A stretch of 64,000 bases of DNA from Fluviicola sp. (GTDB taxonomy: Bacteria > Bacteroidota > Bacteroidia > Flavobacteriales_D > Crocinitomicaceae), in the NCBI GenBank assembly GCA_002734065.2, contig NVXU02000028.1, forward strand, positions 1-64,000, read 5' to 3'. The position numbers and the translations under genes are program-made. Position 1 is the first letter of the stretch. Each line of letters begins with the position of its first letter. This document shows, piece by piece, positions 1-9,166 of the stretch. The notes under the pieces were generated by a model, which saw only the letters and a program-made list of their open reading frames with translations, was not told where the DNA came from and made no database searches.

Positions 1-2
1 AA

Positions 3-200
3 ATCACAGTACACCAACCAAAAGAAAAGTCCATTCAAGCAGCCTGGGAGAAATCACCATGGATTATTGGAGGAGATAGAATTGAATTCGAATACTTAGG
101 AAAGTTGGTCAAATTCGGAAAAAAACTGAATGACAAAGATACTCAACTCTTGTTTGCCCTTATAACGAAGCGGATAGACCAAAGGTTGCGCAAGAAATAA
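3..200 (+). CDS. C-terminal fragment of an unknown protein
   Basis: An open frame enters from the left edge and stops at 198-200, giving the last 65 residues of a protein whose start is outside the window. The fragment is basic, contains a WIIGGD turn and ends in a Lys/Arg-rich helix (RIDQRLRKK). I do not recognise the family. A pleckstrin-like or DUF2244-like C terminus is only a guess from the pattern of a short beta region followed by a final amphipathic helix. It lies upstream of the cytochrome operon and is separated from it by a 364-base regulatory gap, so it is probably a different transcription unit. Confidence 0.5.
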   Translation: MTVHQPKEKSIQAAWEKSPWIIGGDRIEFEYLGKLVKFGKKLNDKDTQLLFALITKRIDQRLRKK

Positions 201-290
201 AAATCGATCAAATTCATATCGTAACCTATTGCTATAACTACTATTCAGAAGTTATACGTAAAACTATATGACAATAATTATCTAAGAAAG

Positions 291-332
291 TGACAAAGGT
301 CATAGAGACAACAACAGACCTGATTTAAATTT
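291..332 (+). promoter_or_regulatory. Upstream copy of a 42-bp operator/promoter module
   Basis: TGACAAAGGTCA (291-302) is a TGAC-N4-GTCA dyad of the CRP/FNR type. Exactly 35 bases after its start lies a TAAATTTA box (326-333), one base off the Bacteroidetes -7 consensus. The same arrangement recurs at 462-504 with identical spacing and overall length. No gene follows this copy, so it is either a decayed duplicate or a second regulator-binding site. The rest of 201-564 is AT-rich and I see no gene in it. Confidence 0.5.
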
Positions 333-461
333 AACGCGTTAAAGAATTTAAAAAAAAACAAGAGAAATAATAACAGGTTCTATATTTTACCGGTTTTAGT
401 AGAGGTTATCTCATTTTTTGGCATTACATATTAACAATATGATGAGAATTACATCAAAACA

Positions 462-504
462 TGACGAAGGTCATAGAAGCAACTGTTATGTTGGTTTAAA
501 TTTG
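462..504 (+). promoter_or_regulatory. CRP/FNR-type operator plus -7 box for the cytochrome operon
   Basis: TGACGAAGGTCA (462-473) is a dyad, followed by a perfect Bacteroidetes -7 box TAAATTTG (497-504). If transcription starts about 6-8 bases after the box, the dyad centre sits near -41, the class II activator position used by CRP/FNR proteins. No TTG-type -33 box is visible at the usual distance, which fits activator dependence. The regulator is inferred; a low-oxygen or nitrogen-oxide sensor would suit the downstream cytochromes. Confidence 0.6.
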
Positions 505-564
505 TAGGACAAAAGAGTTTATAAGTAGAATAAATAAAAGTAGTAATAACTAAAAACAAGAAAG

Positions 565-984
565 ATGAACAAGTTAAATTTAAGCATCTTAGTAGCATTT
601 TCAGGAATCCTTTTCTGGAGTTTTGGACCTGATACCGTAGAGACGGAAAATGCAGACGTAAAAAATTGGATCGCACCTGCGAGTGCCAATAAATTAAAAA
701 ACCCATATAAAGGTAGTGCATCAGCAACTGCAAAAGGCAAAAAATTGTTCAAGCAAATGTGTGCAATTTGTCACGGAAATTATGGAAAAGGTGATGGAAT
801 GGCTGGAGCTAGTTTGACACCGCGACCAACGAATTTTCATATTGCAAAAGTGCAAAACCAAAGTGACGGTGCCATATTTTGGAAACTGACAGAAGGAAGA
901 GCTCCAATGGCTTCTTACAAAACAATTTTGACAAAAGAGCAACGTTGGCAATTGGTAAGTTTTATTCGAACATTTAAAAAATAG
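565..984 (+). CDS. Secreted class I cytochrome c
   Basis: The 139-residue protein begins with an N-terminal hydrophobic stretch (residues 6-20), which is a signal peptide or anchor. It has one haem-binding CxxCH motif, CAICH at residues 66-70, followed by GKGDG. M115 in the RAPM segment is the likely axial ligand. It should act as a periplasmic one-electron carrier, perhaps docking to a terminal oxidoreductase outside the window. It is the first gene of a three-gene operon with a porin and a second cytochrome (4 bases to the next start). The spacing from the -7 box at 497-504 gives a leader of about 55 bases. The electron acceptor is unknown. Confidence 0.85.
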   Translation: MNKLNLSILVAFSGILFWSFGPDTVETENADVKNWIAPASANKLKNPYKGSASATAKGKKLFKQMCAICHGNYGKGDGMAGASLTPRPTNFHIAKVQNQSDGAIFWKLTEGRAPMASYKTILTKEQRWQLVSFIRTFKK

Positions 985-987
985 ACC

Positions 988-2175
988 ATGAAATATCTGT
1001 TAATAGTATTAGCATTAATTGCGACAAGTTCTATCTATGCGCAAGATTCTTTGTCGACAATAGAAAGACAAGCGCTTCAAAATTACAAAACCTTAAAACC
1101 AGGGAAATCAAAGTTCATGATTAGAGGATTTTTCTTCACTGGTTTTGATGCCGTTGATGTTGAAGGAGTGACAGATTTCGGATTCATTGGAGGTGGTTTT
1201 AATCCTGTTTTATTATACAAACAGTCAGATAAGTTGTTTTTTGAAGCTGAATTAGAAGGAGGTTATGGAGCAAATGGATTTGAACTTGGTTTAGGATATG
1301 CAAATGCATCTTTCATCTTAAACAAGTATGTAACTGTTAGAGCGGGTCAATTCTTACTCCCTTTTGGTACGTTTACTGAAAAAATGCACCCAGCGTGGAT
1401 AAATAGATCTGTCAATGCGCCTCTAGGGTTTGGTCACGATGGTATTGCTCCTTCAAGTGATGTTGGTTTAGAATTAAGAGGTGCTTTTTATACAGGTTCT
1501 CTAAAATTAAACTATCAAATTTATGTTGTTAACGGTCCTCAAATCAAAGATGGATCTATTGAAGAAGGCGAAGCAGGAATGCTCAAATTCGGATACATGA
1601 AGGATAATAACAAAGACAAAACCGTAGGTGGTAGAGTAGGAATATTTCCTTTCTCAAACTCTATGATGGAAGTTGGTTTCTCTGCAATGATGGGGAAAGT
1701 AGGAACAGAAGGAAGTCGATACAAAGATGTTACAGCTAATTTGTACGCAGTTGATTTCTCTCTTGTTAAACCTTTAAGTTTCATGAAAAGTGTGATTGAC
1801 ATTAAAGGGCAATACAACTATTCTCAAGTGAGTAGTGCAGACTTTTTAGATGTGGAAGATACAACAGGAGGCTTTTATAGCTTTGACAATATCAGTAATG
1901 GATATTATGCTCAATTGACAGTTAGACCATCTTTAATAGAGAATAAATTCTTTAGAAATTTAGAATTAGTTGGTAGATACAGTGTTTTACAGACTCCAGA
2001 AGGAGCCCTTTGGGAGCAAAATCCTACACAAATCACAGTGGGTTTAAACTACTGGCTTGATTGGAGAACGGTAATTAAATTTGGATATCAAACAACAAGT
2101 GGGTTGGGGAATCACGATTTAGGTGCTACCATCACACAGGACATGTTCTACTTTCGTTGGGCAATGGGATTTTAA
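988..2175 (+). CDS. Outer-membrane beta-barrel porin
   Basis: This 395-residue protein has a clear signal peptide ending near IYAQ (residue 19). Alternating hydrophobic/aromatic strands fill the rest, and the last residue is phenylalanine (RWAMGF), the usual end of an outer-membrane barrel. The pattern resembles the phosphate-selective porin O/P-like families common in Bacteroidota, but I cannot assign a substrate. It starts four bases after the first cytochrome and is followed 16 bases later by the second. The gene order suggests uptake or release of a small anion linked to a respiratory chain; that role is inference. Confidence 0.75.
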   Translation: MKYLLIVLALIATSSIYAQDSLSTIERQALQNYKTLKPGKSKFMIRGFFFTGFDAVDVEGVTDFGFIGGGFNPVLLYKQSDKLFFEAELEGGYGANGFELGLGYANASFILNKYVTVRAGQFLLPFGTFTEKMHPAWINRSVNAPLGFGHDGIAPSSDVGLELRGAFYTGSLKLNYQIYVVNGPQIKDGSIEEGEAGMLKFGYMKDNNKDKTVGGRVGIFPFSNSMMEVGFSAMMGKVGTEGSRYKDVTANLYAVDFSLVKPLSFMKSVIDIKGQYNYSQVSSADFLDVEDTTGGFYSFDNISNGYYAQLTVRPSLIENKFFRNLELVGRYSVLQTPEGALWEQNPTQITVGLNYWLDWRTVIKFGYQTTSGLGNHDLGATITQDMFYFRWAMGF

Positions 2176-2191
2176 CTTAATAATAGAAATC

Positions 2192-2461
2192 ATGAAAAAA
2201 ATAATCATAATAACATCAGTCATAGCAGTGCTAGTAGGTTCTTTTCTTACAGTTAGTAGTTGCAAAGTTTCACCAATGGTTGCCATGAAATCTGGCGCTC
2301 AAATTTGGGGGGAAAATTGTATTCGTTGTCATAATGGAGTTTCACCAGATGCATTCTCAGACGCAGAATGGGAGGTTACAGGTATGCACATGCGACTTAG
2401 AGCAAATTTGACACAAGAAGAAACAAATAAAGTCATAGAGTTCTTGCAAAGTGCGAACTAA
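2192..2461 (+). CDS. Small cytochrome c lipoprotein
   Basis: The ATG at 2192 gives an 89-residue protein. A longer reading starting inside the porin gene is unlikely, because here the signal sequence begins MKKIIIITS. The hydrophobic segment ends in a lipobox-like VSSC, so the protein is probably lipid-anchored. CIRCH is the haem-c attachment site, and two methionines in GMHM could supply the axial ligand. It is the last gene of the operon and is followed 20 bases later by a strong terminator. It likely passes electrons together with the first cytochrome; the partner enzyme is not visible. Confidence 0.8.
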   Translation: MKKIIIITSVIAVLVGSFLTVSSCKVSPMVAMKSGAQIWGENCIRCHNGVSPDAFSDAEWEVTGMHMRLRANLTQEETNKVIEFLQSAN

Positions 2462-2480
2462 GCAATAATTTTTGGTAATC

Positions 2481-2519
2481 AACCGAGGTTTTAATTTTTT
2501 AAGACCTCGGTTTTTTTTA
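2481..2519 (+). terminator. Rho-independent terminator of the cytochrome operon
   Basis: AACCGAGGT (2481-2489) pairs with ACCTCGGTT (2504-2512) across an AT-rich loop and is followed by a run of T. It ends the plus-strand operon. Confidence 0.85.
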
Positions 2520-2524
2520 TTCTG

Positions 2525-2575
2525 ATCTCCGCGAGTTTAACAATTTCGCCTATTCACCGCAAAATATGCGGAGAT
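2525..2575. repeat. Inverted repeat 3' of dacB
   Basis: ATCTCCGC (2525-2532) and GCGGAGAT (2568-2575) are perfect inverted arms. Inside them CCGCA/TGCGG (2557-2571) forms a smaller hairpin. It sits about 80 bases past the dacB stop on the minus strand and may help 3'-end formation, but no clear U-run follows on that strand. Confidence 0.4.
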
Positions 2576-2653
2576 TAGGAGTGTTTTTTTCTTTCAAAGG
2601 CCTTATAAGCTTCTTTTTAAGGGATAATATGGAACAGCAATGAAGAATGCAGA

Positions 2654-4120
2654 CTAAGGCATCACCGCAATTTTATTAAACAAAGCCGCCATTCTTTTCT
2701 TAACAGCACTCGAACTACCATTAAAATTGTTGACGATAATAGCAAAAGCATAAACTTTCCCGTTAGCAGAATGAATGTAGCCCGAATAGCTCTTAATTCT
2801 TGTCATTGTGCCACTTTTTGCATGAACCTTTCCGTGGGCAGATTGATTTCTGCACAAAGATTTTAACGTTCCACTTTCTCCAGAAATAGGCAAGGAGTTT
2901 AAAAAAGCCACCTTATTCTTACTTTTGGACATATAACTCAATAATGCAGTGTAATTCGCTGCGGAAACGGCATTCGTTCGAGATAAACCACTGCCATCGT
3001 TAATGCGCATTGATTGCACGTTGATTCTAGACGACCAATAATTCTCCAACACTTTTAGCCCACTTTTTGTACTCCCGTCTCCAGTTTTATGATAGCCAAC
3101 TAAGCAAAGCAACTGCTCTGCGAATAGATTAATACTTCTGTGATTCGTGACCTTAATGATGTCTATCAACCTTGCTCCTTTATGTGTATAGATTAGATTT
3201 TTTGTAGAATAGTCTATTTCTCCTTTTGAATTAAATAGTTTCCGAACAGATTTTGACATGTCGCTAACGGTGATTTGTTGCTGCATGAGTTGCTGAACTA
3301 ATTCATAGGCAATTTGACTCTCTGGGTCAGGCATACTTCCTTTTACAGTGAATTCTGATTGATTAACAGGCAATGTCCCAGTAGCAAAGCGGTCTAAAGA
3401 ATAAGGCGCTCCATAAATGTAGGAGTTATCTCCTCTCTTTTTTGACGAGAGAACATAGTTGTGCATAATTAAACCAGGAACTTGAGGTTGAATATCTATG
3501 ATTTTTGCCGGTTGATTCGCAACAGAAGAAGTCTTGAACTTTAGTTGAATAAGGTTGTCGAAAACAGTTAATCCAGAAGGTCCTGATCCGTAATAATTGC
3601 CCATATCGACCCAATTCCAGCCATCTGGAGCACCGTTGTAACCAAATTCTGAGGCATCGGCAATAACAGCACCTGAAATTTCTTTGATTCCTAATTTCTT
3701 GATTTCAGCCACCCATTTTTTCAGAAAATCGCGTTGCTTTTCGGGAGAATTAAAATATTTGCTCCCTAAACTTGGGTCGCCGCCACCACGAATCCAAATA
3801 TTGCCATTGAGTACGCCGTTACTGTCAATTTCTCCGTTGTAATAAATGCGCGTTTTTGCTCTGTAATCAGGTCCTAAAATTTCGAGTGCTGTGGCTGTAG
3901 AAAAAAGTTTTGCCGTAGATGCGGGAGGCAGAATCTGTTGTGGATTGTACGATGCAACGATACCATTGCTTTCTAAATCAATCAAATTAAAACTCACAGA
4001 AGCGTGTTTTAAAGAAGGGTCGTTGACAAAATTTTCCAATTCTGCCTGGATGCTACTTTGGGCAAATAACAAATTTACGCCATAGAACAAGGTTAATAGA
4101 AACAGACTTAGTATCTTCAT
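2654..4120 (-). CDS. dacB: D-alanyl-D-alanine carboxypeptidase/endopeptidase (PBP4 family, S13)
   Basis: The 488-residue protein has a signal peptide (cleavage near LFAQ, residue 21) and the three serine-acyltransferase motifs of family S13. These are STAK at about 68-71 with the catalytic serine, SIN near residue 325, and KSG near 432. The long insert between the first two motifs is typical of PBP4. It trims or cleaves peptidoglycan cross-links in the periplasm. It stands alone on the minus strand, diverging from the exopolysaccharide operon at 4242. Confidence 0.9.
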   Translation of the reverse strand: MKILSLFLLTLFYGVNLLFAQSSIQAELENFVNDPSLKHASVSFNLIDLESNGIVASYNPQQILPPASTAKLFSTATALEILGPDYRAKTRIYYNGEIDSNGVLNGNIWIRGGGDPSLGSKYFNSPEKQRDFLKKWVAEIKKLGIKEISGAVIADASEFGYNGAPDGWNWVDMGNYYGSGPSGLTVFDNLIQLKFKTSSVANQPAKIIDIQPQVPGLIMHNYVLSSKKRGDNSYIYGAPYSLDRFATGTLPVNQSEFTVKGSMPDPESQIAYELVQQLMQQQITVSDMSKSVRKLFNSKGEIDYSTKNLIYTHKGARLIDIIKVTNHRSINLFAEQLLCLVGYHKTGDGSTKSGLKVLENYWSSRINVQSMRINDGSGLSRTNAVSAANYTALLSYMSKSKNKVAFLNSLPISGESGTLKSLCRNQSAHGKVHAKSGTMTRIKSYSGYIHSANGKVYAFAIIVNNFNGSSSAVKKRMAALFNKIAVMP

Positions 4121-4241
4121 CGAACTTTTTTTGATAAATTTCGATAAGAATTGTCAATGAATGTGCCAAAGACGAAAAAACTTGTGAACAATTGATATTT
4201 CAACATGTTCAACGCGAGTAATGAATGACTGACTAAAAGAA

Positions 4242-5456
4242 TTGAAAACGACGACTAATAAATACAAACGGAAGGTAAAAATCCTCCGAATAATCAACCG
4301 ATTCAACGTTGGTGGACCTACTTATAATGCAACATTTTTAAGCGCGTTTATTGGTGATGATTTTGAAACGAAATTAATCGGAGGATTGCCAGATATTGGA
4401 GAATCTGATTCCTTATACATTCTAAAAAAATACGGAGTTGAACCAGTTCTTATCGAAGAAATGGTCAGACAACCCAATTTGAAAAGTGATCGAGCGGCGT
4501 ATAAAAGGCTAAAACAGATTATTGAGGAGTTTCAACCTGACATTGTGCATACACATGCTGCCAAAGCTGGGGCATTAGGTCGAAAAGCGGCAAAAGCATG
4601 CAATGTTCCAATTATCGTTCACACTTTTCACGGTCACGTTTTTCATTCTTACTTCGGAAAAGTGAAAACAGCAATATTTAAGGCAATTGAGCGCAACCTT
4701 GCCAAGAAGTCGGATGCAATTGTCGCAATCTCAGAAATTCAGAAGAGAGAATTGGCAAATACTCATAAAATTTGTCCTGAAAGCAAAATCACAGTGATTC
4801 CGCTAGGCTTTGACCTGTATGAGTTTCAGGAGCGAGCAAAGACTGAGCGAGTAAGAATTAGAAAGGAACAGAGCATTGCTGATGGTGATGTCGCAATCGC
4901 AATTATTGGTCGCTTGGCACCTGTTAAAAATCATGCATTCTTCTTAAATGTTGTGGAGAAAGTTCTTTCAGAAACCACGAAGAATGTCAAAATTTTTATC
5001 GTTGGCGATGGACCAGAAAGAGGATTTATAGAAGAAAAAGTCTCTAAAATCAATAAAAAGCACAATAATTCCATCAAATTAACGTCTTGGGTAACAGATG
5101 TTGCTTCATTTAACGCAGGAATGGATATTATCTGTTTAACTTCTAAAAACGAAGGTACACCTGTGAGTTTAATAGAGGCACAAGCGTCTGGTGTTCCGGT
5201 GATAACAACAGATGTTGGCGGAGTGAGAGACATCTTAGTGGAAGGAGAAACAGGGTTTGTGATTCCAGTAAATAACGAGCAACTATTCTCCGAAAAACTG
5301 CTTGATTTAGTCGAAAATGAAAATAAACGACTAAAACTGTCACAAAATGGATGGACTTTCGTAGAAGAAAAATTCCATTACAAGACTTTGGTCAAAAACA
5401 TGACGAAACTCTATGATGAATTAATAGAAAGAAAAGGGAATGAGACTGATTTATAG
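4242..5456 (+). CDS. GT4-family glycosyltransferase
   Basis: This 404-residue retaining glycosyltransferase has a GT-B fold. The N-terminal domain has RFNVGGPT; the C-terminal domain has IIGRLAPVKNH, VGDGPER and the E-x7-E type element around SKNEGTPVSLIEAQASG. It probably adds a sugar to a lipid-linked exopolysaccharide intermediate at the inner face of the membrane. The start is TTG at 4242: the nearby ATGs at 4221 and 4225 run into stops. The 3' end overlaps the next gene by 17 bases, which indicates translational coupling in the export operon. Donor and acceptor sugars cannot be told from sequence. Confidence 0.85.
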   Translation: MKTTTNKYKRKVKILRIINRFNVGGPTYNATFLSAFIGDDFETKLIGGLPDIGESDSLYILKKYGVEPVLIEEMVRQPNLKSDRAAYKRLKQIIEEFQPDIVHTHAAKAGALGRKAAKACNVPIIVHTFHGHVFHSYFGKVKTAIFKAIERNLAKKSDAIVAISEIQKRELANTHKICPESKITVIPLGFDLYEFQERAKTERVRIRKEQSIADGDVAIAIIGRLAPVKNHAFFLNVVEKVLSETTKNVKIFIVGDGPERGFIEEKVSKINKKHNNSIKLTSWVTDVASFNAGMDIICLTSKNEGTPVSLIEAQASGVPVITTDVGGVRDILVEGETGFVIPVNNEQLFSEKLLDLVENENKRLKLSQNGWTFVEEKFHYKTLVKNMTKLYDELIERKGNETDL

Positions 5457-6213
5457 AATATTATTATTGACAGTTTTTGGTACTGCGATGCTTTTGCAAA
5501 GTTGTGGCATAAACAGTAATCTAATGTTTAAACAGGCAAAAGGGACGGCGGTTAACAGCGATTCTATTCCATTAACGCCGATGGAAGCTTATCGAATTTC
5601 GCCTGACGATAAGATATCTTTCACATTGGCAACCAACAATGGCGCTCAAATAATTGAAGGCATAAGTGGTGTTTCTGATGAGGGACTTAAAAACACAACA
5701 AGCACAGAATATATCGTAAGATCAAATGGAGAGGTCGAAGTTCCCGTTCTTGGTCACGTTAAAATAGCAGGTTTAACAGTTGAGGAATGTGAAGACAAGA
5801 TGATAGAATTGTTTAAAAAAGAATATCAAGACCCTTTTGTGCAAGTGAAAATTACCAACCAACGCGTTATTGTTTTTCCTGGAAATGGTTCAGATGCAAC
5901 CGTTGTGCAATTGACCAATACCAACACAACATTAATGGAAGCTTTGGCACTTGCTGGAGGAATTACAGACAGAGGAAAAGCAAATACGGTCAAGTTAATG
6001 CGACGAGTAGGAGGTGTGCGCAAAATTTACATCATAGATCTTTCAACGATAGACGGTCTTCGTTATGTTGATATGATTGTACAGGCAAATGATTACATTT
6101 ATGTTGAACCAACACCAGAGATAGCCAAAGAAATTGCAGAAGATGTTGTACCTATCGTTTCTATTCTATCAGGTGCAGTGATTATTTTTACAGCCATTAA
6201 CTTATTGAAATAA
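5440..6213 (+). CDS. wza: Polysaccharide export outer-membrane lipoprotein (Wza-like)
   Basis: The 257-residue protein has a lipobox LQSC at residues 19-22. It then has a poly_export domain (about 50-140, with AYRISPDDK near its start) and an SLBB-like domain (about 143-205). A C-terminal hydrophobic helix (about 235-255) is typical of the short Bacteroidetes OPX proteins, which are smaller than E. coli Wza (379 residues). It should form or gate the outer-membrane channel for exopolysaccharide. It overlaps the glycosyltransferase by 17 bases and is followed after one base by the Wzc-like kinase. Confidence 0.88.
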   Translation: MRLIYRILLLTVFGTAMLLQSCGINSNLMFKQAKGTAVNSDSIPLTPMEAYRISPDDKISFTLATNNGAQIIEGISGVSDEGLKNTTSTEYIVRSNGEVEVPVLGHVKIAGLTVEECEDKMIELFKKEYQDPFVQVKITNQRVIVFPGNGSDATVVQLTNTNTTLMEALALAGGITDRGKANTVKLMRRVGGVRKIYIIDLSTIDGLRYVDMIVQANDYIYVEPTPEIAKEIAEDVVPIVSILSGAVIIFTAINLLK

Positions 6214-6214
6214 A

Positions 6215-8623
6215 TTGAGCAACAAGAGTTTCATAATAAATAAGAACTACGACCCTCTCATTCTGAGAACGATTTTAAAGCGGTATTGGTGGTGGCCATT
6301 GACTTTTATTTTGCTGTTTAGCGCTCTTGCGTTTACCTATCTCCGTTATACTAAGCCGGTTTACGAGTCAGCTATGATTCTTCAGTTGTCAGAAAAAGAT
6401 ACAGCAAAAGAAGTCCTAGATTTCCAGAATTTAGGTTCAAGAGATAATCAACTATCAGGTGTTGTAGAGTTACTACGTTCAGAACTACTGTTTAAACGTG
6501 CTGTTAAAAGCTTATCATTAAATGTCAGTTTGTATTCTCGAGGGAACGTACTTACAGAAGAAAAGTATTTATCAAGTAGTTATTATATTCAGCCCTATGA
6601 ATTGTATGATTCTACCTTGATCAATAAAGAAGTAAGAGTCGATTATGACGGGGAGAACATTTCTCTTTCGTATTTGAAAAACGGAGAGACTAAGGTTGTA
6701 AAAGGGTATGTTAATGAACATTTAAAGAATGAAGACTTTGATGTAGTTGTTAAAGTAATCAGTGATGATGCCTTAAGAGATGCTTCTACAATTAATGAAT
6801 TGTATTTCACTTTTAACAGCATCGAGTCCGTAACAGAAAGGTTAAGAAAAGGACTTAAAGTTGTTCCTGTAGAGGTGGGAGCAAAAACGATTTCAATTTC
6901 ATATCGAGGTTATACTCCTCAACTTTGTAAAGATATTACCTTGGCAATTTCAAATTCATATATCTCGTTTGATGAAGATATGCAACGGAAAGGGTCGGAA
7001 AACATACTGGGTTTTATAGATTCTCAATTGGATTCTCTTTCCAATGAATTAAAGTCTTCCAAAGATAGTTTAATGATTTTTCAGAGAAAATCTAACCTAC
7101 CCAACCCTGAAGAAGCAGCGTCAAACATCACAGACAATATCAGTAAACTTCAGGATCAACTATTCCTGATAGAAGACGAATTGAATTCTTTAATCACAGT
7201 GCACAAAATGATTGGTTCTAGTCCAAATAGGCTGGAAGTGTATAAAATGTTACCTGAAATGTTAGGCAAGAGCTATGAAACTTCTCTAGTTAAGCACATT
7301 GAAGAGTTACATTTACTTTTAGAACGTAAAGAAGATCTTCTTTACAGAGTGACTCCAGAAAATTCTGAAGTAAAATTATTGGATAGAAAAGTGAAGGCAA
7401 AAACAAATTTAATTCAACGAAGTGTTTCTGCCATTGAGAATCGATTAATGCAAAATGCGAGAGTTTTAAAAGGGAATTTAGCAAAGTACAAAGATGATAT
7501 TTTCGAGTTGCCAGAAAAGAAAATGGAGTTCAATCGATTGAAGAATATTCAAAATTTGAACGAAAAGTATTTTACTTTACTGACAGAAAAGAAGGTGTTG
7601 TACGCGATTTCTGATGCCGGGTATGCTTCGTCTAACCGAATATTAAGTATGCCAAAGGTCGCGACGACTCCAGTTGAACCGAGTAAGAATTTTATTTACA
7701 GTTCTTTTATCATGTTCGGCATCATCCTTGGATTAGGTGTCATGTTCTTGAAATATGTCATGTTTAATGAAATTAACTTAATTGAAGACCTCGAAAGTGT
7801 TTTACCAGAAAAAGCATCGATTCTTGGAGGTGTTCCTATGTTTAAATACAACATGGAATATTCTCAATTGATTGTTGCCGAGGCGCCAAAGTCTTCCATG
7901 GCAGAATCCATGAGAAAAATTCGAACGAACTTGAGTTACATCAATCCAAATTATCAAACAATTGCTATTTCCTCTTCGATTTCTGGAGAAGGTAAAACCT
8001 TTGTTGCCTTAAATCTTGCTGGAATTATTGCGATGTCAGGTAAGAAAACCGTATTACTGGATTTAGATTTGCGAAAGCCAAAAATTCACCTCGGTATGGA
8101 TGTAGATAATACCAACGGGATGAGTTCTTTAATTGTAGGACAAAGTAAATTGGAAGACTGCATTCATAGTACCAAGTTAAAGGACTTTGATTTTATTACT
8201 GCAGGTCCGACACCTCCAAACCCTTCAGAATTGTTGTTGAGTGATGGTTTTAAGGATGTTATTTCGCAGTTGAAAGAACTTTACGACGTTATAGTGATTG
8301 ATAATCCTCCTGTTGGACTGGTTTCTGATGGAGTTCGTAATTTAACCGATGCTGATATTCCGATTTATGTATTTAAATCACATTATTCTAAACGAAGCTT
8401 TACAAACCGTGTAAAAGAATTGTTCGAAGTGCAACAACTGAAAAGCCTGAATGTAATTCTCAATGGAATTCAAGCAACGAAGTCTTCATCTTACGGTTAT
8501 GGTTACGGTTATGGTTACGGAAGTTATAATAATGGCTACATGGAAGATGATACTAAGGTGTTTAAGCAAGCAGCTAAAGATAATAAATGGTACCGTAAAT
8601 TATTTAGTAAATGGAGAAAGTAA
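6215..8623 (+). CDS. wzc: Wzc-like chain-length regulator with bacterial tyrosine kinase domain
   Basis: The 802-residue protein starts at TTG 6215. It has a Wzz domain with a first membrane helix (about 27-47), a coiled-coil periplasmic region (about 260-455), and a second helix (about 492-514). The cytoplasmic kinase domain has Walker A SGEGKT near 590, Walker A' LLDLDLRKPK near 615 and Walker B VIVIDNPP near 692. The tail has a tyrosine-rich cluster (alternating GY, then YNNGY, about 758-775), the usual autophosphorylation site. It controls polymer length and export with the Wza-like protein. Its last 13 bases overlap the next gene. Confidence 0.92.
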   Translation: MSNKSFIINKNYDPLILRTILKRYWWWPLTFILLFSALAFTYLRYTKPVYESAMILQLSEKDTAKEVLDFQNLGSRDNQLSGVVELLRSELLFKRAVKSLSLNVSLYSRGNVLTEEKYLSSSYYIQPYELYDSTLINKEVRVDYDGENISLSYLKNGETKVVKGYVNEHLKNEDFDVVVKVISDDALRDASTINELYFTFNSIESVTERLRKGLKVVPVEVGAKTISISYRGYTPQLCKDITLAISNSYISFDEDMQRKGSENILGFIDSQLDSLSNELKSSKDSLMIFQRKSNLPNPEEAASNITDNISKLQDQLFLIEDELNSLITVHKMIGSSPNRLEVYKMLPEMLGKSYETSLVKHIEELHLLLERKEDLLYRVTPENSEVKLLDRKVKAKTNLIQRSVSAIENRLMQNARVLKGNLAKYKDDIFELPEKKMEFNRLKNIQNLNEKYFTLLTEKKVLYAISDAGYASSNRILSMPKVATTPVEPSKNFIYSSFIMFGIILGLGVMFLKYVMFNEINLIEDLESVLPEKASILGGVPMFKYNMEYSQLIVAEAPKSSMAESMRKIRTNLSYINPNYQTIAISSSISGEGKTFVALNLAGIIAMSGKKTVLLDLDLRKPKIHLGMDVDNTNGMSSLIVGQSKLEDCIHSTKLKDFDFITAGPTPPNPSELLLSDGFKDVISQLKELYDVIVIDNPPVGLVSDGVRNLTDADIPIYVFKSHYSKRSFTNRVKELFEVQQLKSLNVILNGIQATKSSSYGYGYGYGYGSYNNGYMEDDTKVFKQAAKDNKWYRKLFSKWRK

Positions 8624-9156
8624 CAACCCCTATTGAAGGCTTGTTGGTCTTTAAACCAAGAATTTTTCAAGACAGTCGTGGTGCTTTTTTCGAAAGCTTT
8701 AACCAGAAAGCATTTGATACTGCAACAGAAGGACAATTTACTTTTGTTCAAGACAACCAATCTTTGTCAAAAAAAGGAGTCCTTAGAGGTTTGCATTTTC
8801 AAAAACCTCCTTTCGCCCAAGGAAAATTAGTCCGAGTAATTCAAGGGGCTGTCATAGATGTCGCTGTTGATATCCGAAAAGATTCTAAGACTTATGGAGA
8901 ATACTTTGCCATTGAGTTATCGGCAGAAAATAATTTGCAATTTTGGATACCACCAGGTTTTGCTCATGGATTTTTTGCGACGGAAGAAGACACCATTTTT
9001 TCATACAAATGCACTGATTACTATTCTCCTGAAAGTGAAGGGACTATAAAATGGAATGATGCGGAATTGGATATTGATTGGAAGGGTATTCCAACATTGA
9101 TTTCTGAAAAAGATGAAGAAGGCGAAGAATTTAGTAACTTTGTTTCTTACTTTTAA
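8611..9156 (+). CDS. rfbC: dTDP-4-dehydrorhamnose 3,5-epimerase family protein
   Basis: This 181-residue cupin has the RmlC signatures RGLHFQ (catalytic histidine), KLVRVIQGAVIDVAVDIR and WIPPGFAHGF. It would epimerise dTDP-4-keto-6-deoxyglucose in nucleotide-sugar synthesis. It overlaps wzc by 13 bases, so it belongs to the exopolysaccharide operon. rmlA, rmlB and rmlD are not in the window, so either they lie elsewhere or the enzyme acts on another dTDP-keto-sugar, as some RmlC relatives do. Confidence 0.88.
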   Translation: MEKVTTPIEGLLVFKPRIFQDSRGAFFESFNQKAFDTATEGQFTFVQDNQSLSKKGVLRGLHFQKPPFAQGKLVRVIQGAVIDVAVDIRKDSKTYGEYFAIELSAENNLQFWIPPGFAHGFFATEEDTIFSYKCTDYYSPESEGTIKWNDAELDIDWKGIPTLISEKDEEGEEFSNFVSYF

Positions 9157-9166
9157 CTAAATCAAG

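Noticed and set aside
201-564. A riboswitch or small gene in the cytochrome leader region
   Set aside because: No conserved RNA fold or convincing reading frame could be recognised; only the operator modules are clear.
8611-9156. A complete dTDP-rhamnose pathway implied by RfbC
   Set aside because: No rmlA, rmlB or rmlD lies in the window; only the epimerase can be supported.
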